A stretch of 64,000 bases of DNA. Origin: Malachius bipustulatus. Lineage: Eukaryota; Arthropoda; Insecta; Coleoptera; Melyridae. This document shows, in pieces, positions 1-9,910 of this stretch. Each line of letters begins with the position of its first letter. Within the stretch, counting starts at the first letter, position 1. The DNA lies in the NCBI GenBank assembly GCA_910589415.1, contig OU342636.1:45709735-45773734 (forward strand). The letters run 5' to 3'. A model generated the notes under the pieces. The model saw nothing but the letters and a program-made list of their open reading frames with translations, ran no database searches and was not told the DNA's origin. Made by a program: the position numbers and the translations under genes.

Positions 1-321
1 TTTTTTGTTACCATCTGATAAAATGAAGCTTAGTGAACATTTTATTTCGTATAACATGTAGTCGCGTTTCAAAAATAAACTTTCTAGAGCCGTTTATATG
101 AAACCCTGAAGTTGAACAGATATGTTTAGCATAGAACGGAGTGCGAGTTATAGCGCGGCGACGGCTGTTGAACAAGGAACGGCTGAGGATAAGATTGTTA
201 CTGCGAGTGTTACTGTTATGTTACCTATTCAATAATAATTTAGGGACGTTTATTTATTGTAATATTGTTTAAATAAGGCTTTGTTATTTATTAAATATTT
301 TAACACGCTTGAAATTTATTC
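1..321 (+). repeat. Left terminal inverted repeat arm
   Basis: This arm pairs with 1,596-1,911. Shared landmarks, read 5' to 3' on this strand, are GTTACCATCTGATAAAAT, then GTCGCGTTT, CTTTCTAGAGCCGTT, GTTGAACAAGGAACGGCTG, and finally AATATTTTAACACGCTTG at the inner end. A short duplication near 208-220 is absent from the other arm. Confidence 0.8.
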
Positions 322-334
322 ACCTAAAGGGCAA

Positions 335-704
335 TTATTGCCCTTTATAGAAAGCAAGGTATGGTCTCAGTCTTAACATGATGGTACCGGTCCCATATCT
401 TTCTACTCCGAAAAATTTTTTGTGCATATTTTCAGCCTCTTTCCGCTCCACTATTATTTTGGGATTTGCTTTGTATCTGCCGTTGGTATTCGGTCTTTTG
501 GTAACTAGTATAACGCTTGTAACATTCGTGATGATACTTATAATCATACTTCATTGATTCCAAAACTTTTTTGTGAGGTTCGAGTCTTGTCCAAAGATTG
601 TCATGTCTTTTTTCTGACGCGTTAAGAATGGCTGAGATTCCTCTACTCGTGGGTCGTGGGCGTCTGAATAACTGTTCTTGACAAATCATCGAGACTTCCG
701 TCAC
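335..704 (-). pseudogene. Decayed coding remnant inside the inverted-repeat element
   Basis: On the minus strand, 704 to 432 reads as 90 codons. It has an ICQ near the start, an arginine/proline-rich stretch (FRRPRPTSRG), and a Cys/His-spaced end (YHHECYKRYT). A second frame, 547 to 335, overlaps it and continues with ERKEAENMHKKFFGVERYG, so a single protein would need a frame change. HxxCYxxYT-type motifs occur in uncharacterised repeat-associated insect proteins, but that is a recollection of style and not an identification. The 3' part (372-452) also occurs at 2,240-2,322 without the upstream coding part, so the two halves may have separate origins. No full domain, promoter or splice pattern supports a working gene. 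Confidence 0.35.
372..452. repeat. Short dispersed repeat, copy 1
   Basis: About 81 bp starting with CTTAACATGATGGTACCGG and ending TTTCCGCTCCACTA is repeated in the same orientation at 2,240-2,322 with essentially one substitution. A weaker third copy lies near 5,455-5,500. The two good copies have unrelated sequence after CCACTA, which marks a real boundary there. Confidence 0.75.
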
Positions 705-1595
705 AAATTATGCAATGATTCAAATTCATGTTACTTTTTCTCCTGTTGAGGAGGAATAAATATTGAATTATTGGTCATAATATACATACAATATCGGGGT
801 GTATATTTTTCATTATTATAAAATCTGAACTTGAAATGAAAGAAAGAAAAAAAAATAATTAATGAAAAATAAATTTTTTAATAAAACTTTGACCTCTTTT
901 CTAAAATTATCTTTCTTGAAAATTATGCAAATAACGACACATGCTTATTTGAGTATTTTCTACTAAAAAATAAAAGGAATCGCCATTCTAATTTAAAGTC
1001 ACCACTTTGTTACACCCTCTATACCTAATACAATAACTGTGTGTAAGTTGTAAAATTTCTCTAGCAAATTCGACTGTATTAGACTAATTATTAGAAAATA
1101 TATTCAAAATCCTTCCTTACCTGAATTTCACGTTGGCATCAAAATTAAACATTGTTGAGTGTTGATACTAACACTATCAATGTTGATTAAAATTAATACT
1201 AATGACACAATTATTAAACATATGATATTAAACACCGCCTATATAGATAAGAAATAAACCTCGCACGCGTGTGTTCGGCTTACACCCTTAAACTGAAATT
1301 ATTTTGTATATTATCGCATTTCACCAGGGCTTTAAACTACAGCCACACGATGATATTTATTTATTGATGATGAATAAAACATTAATGTTTTAAAAATATT
1401 TATTTATTTTTTACCAGTTCATCACAACCCCAAGAAATTGCAGTTGAAGGAAATACCTACTAAGGTACAATAATTGTACTTCATTTCTAGGTAAATATGT
1501 GTAACCGCGTGTAGATAAGATATTATACCTTAAATACCTTGCTTCCTATTGCCCTTAGGTAGGTATATTAACCAATTGAAAATATGAATATTTTC
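705..1595. other. Interior of inverted-repeat element, no gene seen
   Basis: This is AT-rich sequence with no reading frame of note on either strand. It contains short A/T runs and small imperfect palindromes, for example TACAATAATTGTA near 1,465. It is best treated as the non-coding interior of the flanking inverted-repeat element. Confidence 0.5.
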
Positions 1596-1911
1596 AATGA
1601 ATTTCAAGCATGTTAAAATATTTAATAAATAACAAAGCCTTATTTAAACAATATTACATTAAATAAACGTCCCTAAATTATTATTGAATAGGTACCTACA
1701 TAACAGTAACAATCTTATTCGCAGCCGTTCCTTGTTCAACAGCCGTCGCCGCTCTATAACTCGCACTCCGTCCGTTCTATGCTAAACATATCTAGTCAAC
1801 TTCAGGGTTTCATATCAACGGCTCTAGAAAGTTTATTTTTCAAACGCGACTATATGTTATGTGAAATGAAATATTCGCAAAACTTCATTTTTATCAGATA
1901 GTAACAAAAAA
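1596..1911 (-). repeat. Right terminal inverted repeat arm
   Basis: This is the reverse complement of 1-321. Landmarks in order are CAAGCATGTTAAAATATTT, CAGCCGTTCCTTGTTCAAC, CGGCTCTAGAAAGTTT, AAACGCGACTA and TTATCAGATAGTAAC. It ends in seven A followed by CTG. Pairing with the left arm stops at the window's first base, so the boundary at 1,911 is a minimum. Confidence 0.8.
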
Positions 1912-2239
1912 ACTGAAATCGATATCGTGAAAAAAAAATTAAAGGTGTTCAAAGTCGGAACTTTACAGAAATTGTGTGATTAATCGGACAAAAACACTGA
2001 ATATTTTGAAAATTGAACCAACTTCTTGCATTTTAAGTACGTCATCTCGTTCACTAATCATAACTATAATGGAAAAACAAAACTAGAGTCCCCAATGTCA
2101 ACTGGTGACGGAGAAAAAAAAAATTTGCGAAGCATTTACTCGTGAAAAAAATCACAAATCTGATATTCAAAGGGCTGTAACTTTTGTCAGCACCAAGGGA
2201 GCTTGTCGTAAAACGAGATTCTAGTGCCCCAAAGATCCC

Positions 2240-2322
2240 TTAATATGATGGTACCGGTCCCATATCTTTCTACTCCGAAAAATTTTTTGTGCATATTTTC
2301 AGCCTCTTTCCGCTCCACTAAT
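2240..2322. repeat. Short dispersed repeat, copy 2
   Basis: This is a direct repeat of 372-452 (ATGATGGTACCGGTCCCATA to TTTCCGCTCCACTA). It lies outside the inverted-repeat element, about 330 bp beyond its right arm, so the sequence is not specific to that element. The minus strand here can be read through about 40 codons before a stop, which is not enough to call a gene. Confidence 0.75.
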
Positions 2323-3962
2323 AGGTACATACCTACCGCTCTAGTGGAACGAAATTCGTTATAAAAGTCGCTCCGTTATCGATTTTTTTTGACGTATAAC
2401 CAGGTCAGATCTAATAAGTTTTGTTCATTGCATAATTTTGCATTCAAAACGGCTCTTTACAACCTTTTTGGGTAGGTCGGGACTTTTATATTTGAAAAAA
2501 CCATAAAAATTTATGATTTTTAAAAATTGTACTTTTGAACATTTACATGAATATATCTTAAAAAGTAATCAAGATATAAAAATGATTTTCTCATTAAATT
2601 AAAGCAGACAAATGGGCGCTTCTAATCGTGTATCTTACTGCCCTCAAGTATATAGTATAGCTGATTTGCAAAAATAATACAAACGGTGCATGTTGCAAAA
2701 CGTGTATTGATATTTTCACTAAGCGACAAACTTTTTTAGTTATGAAAATTTTTGTACACATGAAGTGAACAAAATGAAGCCAAGATATAGTAGAAGTTTT
2801 TGTATAAAAATTATTCTTTGTAGCGATTGCCGTTTGGTAGCTATGACCTTTTTTTCAAGTGATGTCGCGCCAATATCGTGCGCTAGCCCTTACATAGAGA
2901 GCGTCGAGTCAAATGCAAGGCCTACATTAATCCAAATATAGGAACAAGGTATAATATAAGCTATAAAACATATTTTGTTTCAGTCTTATACACAAGCTAT
3001 ATAGTCCCACTTTACCTGTCAGGTAAACATTTAAGGTATTACCTTCAATTATTGTAGGAAATAATTATTGACCTGGACACGTGTCCTTGGACCAGGTTTC
3101 TGGTCAGTATGACCAGCAAATACAGCAAATACACGTGAAGTTCTCAAACGTTCCCAAAAAAGCATACTAAATTTTTTTAATATTTGGGCTTCAAGAACTA
3201 ATTAAATTTAAAGTAGAACGTAGGTATTATTATTGTAGGTATAATAATAATAATTGTACGTTAATGTTAATAATTATTGTTATTGGACATCAAAATGAAT
3301 ATGTAATCCAAATTATGTTTATATAAATTATATAAACAAACTATATAACTAAATGTTTAAATGTTTTTTCTTCATCTAAAGTCAATATATCGATCTGTAA
3401 TCAAAAGTATAAAATATCAACAGGTCGTTTTGAAAATTTTAGAAGAACAAAAATAAAATAAAAATTCTGATTTCATTTTGAAGCTAAATTTTATTTCAAT
3501 AACATTTAGTTTATAATAATTATTGTTTGCGTAGCGCACCCTGAAAAGTAACTTATAAAAATAAGAGGTAGGTACATGAATTATCTAGAAAGAGCTTGTG
3601 CATATTATGGAATTTTATTATGTATTTTTATAAATTTTGAAAACTTTGTAGGTTTCTTTAATCACCTACCAACCCACCAAACTTATAAATTACAGTAGCT
3701 AACTACAAAGAATTACGTGAGCAACTATTATAGTTATCACCAAATTATATTTAATTAAGTATGATCTTGTGGTCAGTATGAGGAAGTCTGCAGTAAGCAA
3801 GGTAGGTAGTACATGCACCTATTTAATGGTAACTGTATACCGAATAATAATAAACTTCGAAAAAATATGTGAAATAAAACAAAAAATACGAACTAAGTAC
3901 ATCAATACCTGAATTGATATAAATAGCCAATAAAAAATATGGGATGGGACGTCTTTATAAGG
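2323..3962. other. Non-coding AT-rich stretch, no gene seen
   Basis: No convincing reading frame occurs on either strand. Small features are a 12-bp palindrome GGACACGTGTCC near 3,074, a short hairpin CTGGTCAGTATGACCAG just after it, ATT/TAA-rich tracts at about 3,225-3,290, and a near-perfect AT palindrome near 3,318-3,340 (TTTATATAAATTATATAAA). These are common in AT-rich DNA and I assign no function. About 2,865-2,930 is slightly more GC-rich but matches nothing I recognise. Confidence 0.5.
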
Positions 3963-4498
3963 AGATACTTTTTTCGACTGTGTATTATAATTCATCAAGG
4001 CAAACAACTTTTTCAAATAACTTTTCTTAATTAAAAAACTCAAAAAGAAACGAGATACAGCCTTTAGAAGGTAAAAAAAATTAAAGTCCAGACCTACCAT
4101 AGTAAATTCAACTACTGACTTTGCCAAACTGATTTTGCTCAACAAAAAAAAAATTGAATACGTAACAAAACCAAAATAACAGGAAATAAAAATGAAATAA
4201 AATGAAAATTTCCAGCCTTTGTTTTTCATTTAAATTACCTAAACATTACCTACTTCAGTTATTTTCGTTTGCTTCCTGTTAGTTTTCGTTTTGTTTCCCA
4301 GGTAACCTTATGTGTTGGAAGTGCTTTTCTGATTGTTGATTGAAATCAGTTTTCAGTTTAGTTACATTAATTTATCACAGGGCTGAACTTTAATTTTTTT
4401 TTTAACTTACAAAGGCTGTAATCTCATTTATTTTTTACTTTTTTAGGAAAACTTATTTGAAAAAGTTATTTGCCTTGATCAATTTTATAAACAGTCAA
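3963..4498. repeat. Imperfect inverted repeat (~120-bp arms, ~290-bp spacer)
   Basis: The stretch 3,963-4,093 is the approximate reverse complement of 4,381-4,498. Shared words are ACTTTAATTTTTTTT, AAAGGCTGTA, TTATTTGAAAAAGTT and TTTGCCTTGAT. By eye the arms match at roughly four bases in five, so this is an old inverted pair of one dispersed sequence or a decayed fold-back element. A minus-strand frame across 3,819-4,229 overlaps the left arm. Its product is mostly F, I, L, S and K, as expected of AT-rich noise. Confidence 0.6.
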
Positions 4499-4603
4499 AA
4501 AAAGCATATCCTTAATAAAAAAACTCCCAGTGGAATTAGGTTCTGAAAATGTTTAACTGGTTAGTTTTGGACCATGCAATTACACATATTTTTATCCTTT
4601 TAG

Positions 4604-4836
4604 AGTTTTATTCAACAACGTGTGTTCAATGATTTTTTTGTAAAAAAGCTATGAGTGTTGAAGACAAAACAGTTGTACAAAAACCAAGAATATCTACAAG
4701 GTATGTTGTCATTAATAATTATATTACCTACTTACTTGCTTGTGGGGAAAAACGGCAAGCTGAATGCGGAAAGCGAATTATGTTAAAAAAAGAAAGCATT
4801 TTAAGTGGAAAGTTTTTACCTAACTATATATCATAG
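4604..4836 (+). other. Weak candidate 5' exon
   Basis: A splice-acceptor-like TTTATCCTTTTAG ends at 4,603. An ATG at 4,651 then opens a frame (MSVEDKTVVQKPRISTR), and ACAAG|GTATGTTG at 4,696-4,708 fits a splice donor. If unspliced, the frame runs 61 codons to 4,836. No second exon, homology or promoter is visible, and such signals arise often by chance in AT-rich DNA. I record it only because acceptor, start and donor fall in the right order. Confidence 0.12.
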
Positions 4837-5639
4837 GGAATGCTATGATATATAAAATAAAAAGCTATAAAAGTAATAAAAATATTTCTTCTCAGCCCGA
4901 TGATACTACAAAAATACTAGAGAGGCAAGCGACTGGCTATGCGTCCGTGCGTAATAAGCTTAGCGTTCAGCCATTGCGCGAATTAGATCACAATTAAAAA
5001 TTCATAATTCAATAATTACCAAACATGCGACAAAAATTTATCTTTTAAAAACTTTCTTAATACTTTGGCTCCAATTTCTTCGCTGCATGTGTAAAGAATT
5101 TTTTTTAAATAAAAAAGTTTCTCGCTGACTAAAAATATCAATACATTTTTGCGTAAAGTTTCAATTACCTTTTGATTTCACAATCAAATATAAAAGTCCT
5201 AAAAACAAGATTACCTACCGCCAAAAGAAGCGCTGATGTATGCACTTCAATTAAAAAAAAATAGATTCGTCGATAGCTCAATTAGTTTTAAAGATATGAC
5301 AATTTACATTTTTAAAAAGCAATTTTTCCGAATTACTAATTTTTCAATTTTTTCGAATTTAAAAAGTGGTGACCTACGGAAAAAGGTCGTAAAAGTCCAT
5401 TTCTTGTTGGAAGTAGTCAAATACACCATACGTATAAGTGGCAGCTGGTTATACGCCGAAAAAAAAACAACACATTTTTCGTCTCATTTCGCTCCACTAC
5501 ACGTATATTAACTAACGTGTCTGCGCACTAACCAGTTCTGGCCAAGCTCTCGCCTTACTATAAAATTTATACCGGACCATTATTATTGTACTTCCTTATT
5601 TCAAGAGTTACCGATTAGGTTAAATTAGCAAAGTTGTGC
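4837..5639. other. Non-coding stretch with a degenerate repeat copy
   Basis: No supported gene lies here. Around 4,893-4,985 the base composition is more GC-rich than the surroundings (GCGTCCGTGCG, CATTGCGCG), without a recognised feature. At about 5,455-5,500 the words CCGAAAAAA, ACATTTTTCGTCTCATTTCG and CTCCACTA resemble the short repeat at 372-452 and 2,240-2,322, as a diverged third copy. A 91-codon open frame at 5,236-5,511 ends inside that copy and looks fortuitous. Confidence 0.45.
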
Positions 5640-6110
5640 AAAATTTTGCTAATACTTTTTAAGAATTTGAAACAAAATTTAGGATAACTTCAGTCGTTGC
5701 TGAAATATCCTGAAAAAAACTGAAAACTCGAGATTTATTTATTTTAAAAATATCTCTATAATATCTAGAATATCATTTTTATCATCGAAAGTAAGTTAAC
5801 AATTTTTTGTAGGTTCATAAAAGTCGTTAAGAGCTGGGTGAGGCGAAAGAAAGATTCGGTGGAAATATTTTCTTCTTTTCTTAAAACAAAAAGAAATAAA
5901 ATTTTCATAAATAAAGTATTTAAATTTATTTTATTTTTTAAATATTTAGTAAATTGATTTTTTTATATCGAATGACATTCAAAAACAGTACGGCGATCAT
6001 AAGAAAACCAAAAGTTGACTATGAAAACTCTAGGATCTAGTAGGATTTGAAAGTTCTTAAATCAGTCAGAGCTCATGACGATTTATGAACCTAAAAAAAT
6101 TAATTAATTC
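5640..6110 (+). repeat. Dispersed repeat family, copy with internal inversion
   Basis: The left part (GCTGAAATATCCTG, CTGAAAACTCGAGATTT, TTTTTTGTAGGTTCATAAA, GTCGTTAAGAGC) matches the family at 7,090-7,260 and 10,510-10,640 in the same orientation. The right part (TTGACTATGAAAACTCTAGG, then GAGCTCATGACGATTTATG and AACCTAAAAA) is in the opposite orientation to 7,220-7,330. As a result 5,805-5,840 and 6,065-6,103 form an inverted pair inside this copy. The family seems to be built of inverted halves and has no coding capacity. Confidence 0.55.
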
Positions 6111-6299
6111 AATATCGAAAAAGATATTATTTCTAAAATAAATAAATCGATTTTTTGTTTTTTTCTGCATATTCCAACAATATACACAGCTGCCCTAATT
6201 TTTTTTGCAAGATTCTGGAATAAGTATTCTGTACAACTTCGACAATTTAGCCAATCTGTAACTCTTAAAATAACAAAGTTTTCAATGCAACAATAGTAG

Positions 6300-6490
6300 A
6301 CTAATATCACCTATACATTAGTATGGAAAATGTGTACAGTAACTGACAGTACTAAAAAAGCAATTTCGGAGAAGCGGCAAGCGGAAAAATTTTCTCGCAA
6401 CGAAAGTTTCTGCTTACTGCTTCTCTGAAATTACTTTGTTGGAAATGTCAGTTACTGCACACAATTTCCGTACCGATGTATAGTCCTAAT
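6300..6490. repeat. Long hairpin (~85-bp arms, ~16-nt loop)
   Basis: The left arm, about 6,300-6,390, includes ATGGAAAATGTGTACAGTAA and GAGAAGCGGCAAGCGGAAA. It is the reverse complement, with mismatches, of about 6,406-6,490, which includes CTGCTTACTGCTTCTC and TGTCAGTTACTGCACACA. The arms are separated only by a short loop around TTCTCGCAACGAAAG. The fold would be almost fully paired, with the best pairing next to the loop and weaker pairing toward the base. It could be a miniature inverted-repeat element or a hairpin-forming transcript; sequence alone does not decide. Confidence 0.75.
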
Positions 6491-6619
6491 CATTATAAAT
6501 GATTAGAACAAAATACAAAGTTTTTTTTAAGCAGAGATTTTTTGCTCTCAAAAGTTTTTTTTTTACAAATCAAAAATAAAGACTTTTCATTAGAAAATTG
6601 TATATATTGAAACAATTGC

Positions 6620-6925
6620 CGACGAAGTATATTATTATTTAGATTATTATAGGTTTTAGATTCCGACTTGATAGTTTTAAAGTTATTAATCGAAAGTTTC
6701 AACGTTTCGGGACTGATTAGTCCCTTGATCATATTTCATATAATTATGTATTTTATATTTGAATCTTTATCTTACTGTATAATTTTTTTATTCGTACCAA
6801 CTTAATAAATGTGATCTACGCTACGGACTAATCAGTCCCAAAACGTTGAAACTTTTGATTAATAACTTAAAACTATCAAGCCAGAATCTAAAACCTATAA
6901 TAATCTAAATAATAATAAAGATTTT
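6620..6925. repeat. Fold-back element (~100-bp arms, ~100-bp loop)
   Basis: The left arm, 6,624-6,724, carries ATTATTTAGATTATTATAGG, CGACTTGATAGTTTTAAAG and AACGTTTCGGGACTGATTAG. It is the near-exact reverse complement of 6,829-6,922. The inner end GGGACTGATTAGTCCC is itself palindromic. The arms pair well and the loop is AT-rich with no frame. Structure and size suit a miniature inverted-repeat element. Target duplications are unclear because both outer ends lie in ATT-rich sequence. Confidence 0.75.
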
Positions 6926-7079
6926 TCTTTCTCATAATATTCTGATAATATTCTCATAATATTCTCATAATATTATGATGTACTGGTATACACACAGTGT
7001 CCAGTTTAAATGACAGTACCTACATGGGGGTCTTAACAACGGTAAGATATACCTATACGAAATCGGTTAGAGATAAAAC

Positions 7080-7340
7080 TGCACAATTTTCTGCTCAGTA
7101 AGAAACTGAAAAAATTTAGAATATTTTCATTGGATTCTGAAAAATCCTGGAAAAACTGAAAATTAGAGATTTCTTATTTTAGCCATATCTTTTTTATTAT
7201 TGAGAATGTATTACCTAATTATTTTTTGTTGGTTTACATAAGCCGTCATAAGCTACCGATTTGACATTTCAAAAATTTTCAAAGTCGACTAGATCCCAGA
7301 GTTTTCAAAGTCAACTTTTTTCTTAAGGCCGCCATATTAT
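7080..7340 (+). repeat. Dispersed repeat family, copy 2
   Basis: This copy contains TGAAAAATCCTGGAAAAACT, GAGATTTCTTATTTTAG, TTTTTTGTTGGTTTACATAA, GCCGTCATAAGC, GACATTTCAA and CAGAGTTTTCAAAGTCAAC. It shares its first half with 5,690-5,850 and 10,570-10,640. Its second half is the reverse complement of 5,995-6,100 and of 11,853-11,970. It is non-coding and is the most complete reference copy in the window. Confidence 0.55.
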
Positions 7341-8029
7341 TTTTTTATGTCGTTTGGTCAACAAAAAACGTGAAAACCTAAACTTTAACAAAACAAAACA
7401 ACTTCTTTCACCGAATTACGTGAAAATATAAAGTCATATTACTGGTCTTAGTTGACTCAACGATGAAAATTGTATACGCAGCAGAATGTCATTTGATAAT
7501 CTAAAATCAAATTATTGTTTCCGAATTTTTTTCAAGCATGCACAGTTACTGAAATAATGAACTTAGTAGTTCATTAGAACAAGTAGAATCTCGCTGTTCT
7601 ACGCCGTACGATATGGGGGCAAGTTGTGTATTTTTGTGCTGATTAGTAATCTGAAAAAAAATCTTGGCTCTGATCATTAGTTGTCAAAATATTGGAAAAA
7701 TATACGAAATTACTTTTTTTTATCTAACGACGAATCAAGCTAGCCGTTTCTAATCGAAACATTAGGACACTTTTTTACAATTTTTTTTTGTAATCACTTT
7801 TAGATGACGAAAAAACAAGTCGAGGTGCGAGAAGGATCTCGTCTTTTAAAAATGGATCTCAACTTATTTACAAAATATCATCAAAAGATTTCGCCGCGTG
7901 ATACGCAAACATATCAGCTCTAGTTGCTTATATCTATATTTTCAGTGGACTGAGAAGTAAGTAATATGCGAGGTACCTAATATGAAAAAAAAATTATATA
8001 AAAAACAATATGGCTATAAAAAAAATTAA
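7341..8029. other. Non-coding stretch, no gene seen
   Basis: There is no frame or RNA signature. A short motif, GGATCTCG..TTAAAA..GGATCTCAACTT, at about 7,835-7,870 recurs at about 8,858-8,900, suggesting another small, diverged dispersed repeat. Confidence 0.45.
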
Positions 8030-8165
8030 AGAAGAAAATGAAAATCGTAGAATCGACTTTGAAAAATCTTGAAATGTCATATGGATTTTTACTAATGGTC
8101 ATTACTAATTTTCTGTAATAAAAAAAGTTTTGTCTAAATAAAATAAGAAATCTCGAATTTCATAT
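8030..8165 (-). repeat. Dispersed repeat family, inverted copy
   Basis: Read on the minus strand, this segment gives ATTCGAGATTTCTTATTTTA, a T-rich centre, GACATTTCAAGATTTTTC and AAAGTCGA in order. That is the layout of 7,155-7,290 with small gaps. It is one more diverged copy of the family, opposite in orientation. Confidence 0.5.
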
Positions 8166-8909
8166 TTTAGCATCTGGCTTAAATTCCATTTCAGATTACA
8201 AATTGGGACAAAAATACGCTAATTTCACCCTTAACCTACTTTCTTTAATTTCCTAATAAAAAAACCGAGATCCCAAACATTTTTTAAATTTTTTATAATA
8301 ATTTTTTTATTTTTTTCTTATAATGAACTTTTTATCTTTTATAATACAATAAAGTTTCTGATGCTCGACAAAGATTTCATAAGAACTAGTAAGTATCGAC
8401 ACCCACAATTATTATTAATCGATTTTTATACTTCGGTACTTATAAATTTCTCGTTCGCACACAATACGCAATAAGAGTAAAGAAAGATTCTGGTCAATCT
8501 GAAATCCTGAAGGGCTGGCAGGTGTTTATTTAATAATTTTATGTGACTTTACATCCGGTCTGCGTGTAACGATCCTGTAAATCACTACTATTCACCCCAA
8601 CATACCCAAACCGACCTGACAACAATGTCGGATCTGATCTTATAGATAAATTATAAACATATACATATCAAACATCGACATATACAACTTCAGATCTCGG
8701 CTTGATTAGTTTATATCACCGGATCTCGTTTAGTCTAAGTTTTTTGAAGAAAAATTTAAATTTAAAAATTGTTTCCCCTCTCTTGAATTTTATATTGCTA
8801 ATATAATTTATTAACTATTTGTAAAAAATATACTTCAAAAAGTCTGCTCCTTCTGGTGGATCTCGGGTTGTCCTCGATTTAAAACGGATCTCAACTTGGT
8901 ACAAAAACG
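8166..8909. other. Non-coding stretch, no gene seen
   Basis: This AT-rich sequence lacks any supported frame. About 8,500-8,650 is less AT-rich (AGGGCTGGCAGGTG, TTACATCCGGTCTGCG) but matches nothing I recognise. The GGATCTC motif noted at 7,835 recurs near 8,694, 8,722 and 8,858-8,900. Confidence 0.45.
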
Positions 8910-8988
8910 TGTATATATATATATATATAAATATATATATATATAAATATATATTTATATATATATATATTTATATATATATATATTT
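8910..8988. repeat. TA dinucleotide microsatellite
   Basis: About 78 bp are almost purely alternating T and A, broken by AAATA/TTTAT phase changes at intervals. The whole tract can fold on itself. It is a simple-sequence repeat and likely length-variable between individuals. Confidence 0.95.
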
Positions 8989-9904
8989 CTCCAAAATCGC
9001 GAAATTTCGATTTTCAAAACGCTCCTGTAGCTTTATCTTTCAAGATTAGTGAACGAAATTTTGGATTCTTGTAAATTATTCGAATGACGTTAGATTTTCG
9101 TTGAAAAAATTTCCAAAAGTCCCATCACTTCTACAGGGTGTCCCTTCAAAATTCCATGAGCCCGGTTTTTGTCATCTCATTTCAGGTCGCAGTTTTGAAT
9201 CTAGGAGGCTGAAATTTTTGTGGGAGTAAGATATCCACAAGGAGTGGTCTGGTATTGCACTTGAGCAAAATCGGCCGAGCCGTTTCAAAATGGCAGCCAT
9301 TTGAATTTTTTTCCAATTAATGGAAATTTTCCAATTTTTTGAGCCCCCGTATGAGCAAGATGGCAAAAAAACTTTGAAATAAAATTAACAGGATTTGAAG
9401 AAAATTATTGGAAATTTGAGTTAATGCAATAAAATTAGCATATTTTCCATTAATAAGCCAGTGTCGTGGGTAGGAAAAAGGGTGAAAATGTGTCAATTCT
9501 ATAACCGTTTATGAGTCCATTTTTGAAGAAGTTGAATCGAAATTTTCAATTTTTTTTGCTTTAACATATAATTTGATGTCTTAGCTTCAATTCGCCTCGA
9601 GTAATGTAGCACTTTAAACGAAAAACAAAAAAGTTTTTCGCTTGTGCAAAATTAGCTTGCACTTATTAAATCGATGAAATGGTTCGCAATTTCTTTTTTA
9701 TTTTTTTTCACATTCAATTATGAATGGTTCTGAAAATTAGAAGAGCAAACGCAACAACAATTAAATCACCTACATGCAGGTGAAAAAAGTATTCAAATTG
9801 GTTTTTTAATAACAAAGATACGACCAGTTTAAAAAATAAAATGTGTAGGATGAAGTATTGGACGTACTACATATACCTACTCGGTCATCGCTACAAATTT
9901 GAAA
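8989..9904. other. Non-coding stretch, dispersed-repeat-like
   Basis: No gene is supported. The part 9,121-9,366 (CAGGGTGTCCCTTCAAAATT, CGGCCGAGCCGTTTCAAAAT, GGCAGCC) has the look of a dispersed insect repeat. I cannot name it and see no second copy in the window. A 64-codon minus-strand frame over it reads as noise. The words CTGTAGCTTTATCTTTCAAG at 9,026-9,045 weakly resemble the satellite's CTGTAGCTCTCCCCGTTTTC, too weakly to call related. Confidence 0.4.
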
Positions 9905-9910
9905 GGTCCC

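Larger units (their letters stand above)
1..1911. mobile_element. Element with ~320-bp terminal inverted repeats, left end cut by window
   Basis: The first 321 bases are the reverse complement of about 1,596-1,911, with scattered mismatches and an extra 11-12 bp in the left arm near 208-220. The right arm ends in a run of A followed by CTG, and the left arm starts in the matching T run, so the true left end lies just outside the window. The arms enclose about 1.27 kb containing a broken coding remnant on the minus strand (335-704) and otherwise AT-rich sequence. Long arms around a short non-coding interior suit a fold-back or non-autonomous DNA transposon. No transposase domain is recognisable, and target-site duplications cannot be checked because the left flank is missing. 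The family is unassigned. Confidence 0.7.

Noticed and set aside
3819..4229. 136-codon minus-strand open frame
   Set aside because: It overlaps one arm of an inverted repeat and its product is dominated by F, I, L, S and K from T/A-rich DNA. The resemblance to a membrane protein is a composition effect.
5236..5511. 91-codon plus-strand open frame
   Set aside because: It runs into a degenerate dispersed repeat, has AT-driven composition and shows no recognisable domain.
6104..6732. Minus-strand frames at 6,104-6,310 and 6,493-6,732
   Set aside because: They lie in or beside fold-back structures, are short and have AT-rich composition.
8989..9130. Ancestral seed of the satellite in the left flank
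   Set aside because: Only short words such as CTGTAGCT and TTTCAAGAT are shared. There is no extended alignment with the monomer.
9172..9366. 64-codon minus-strand frame
   Set aside because: It lies in sequence that looks like a dispersed non-coding repeat. There are no motifs and no neighbouring exon signals.
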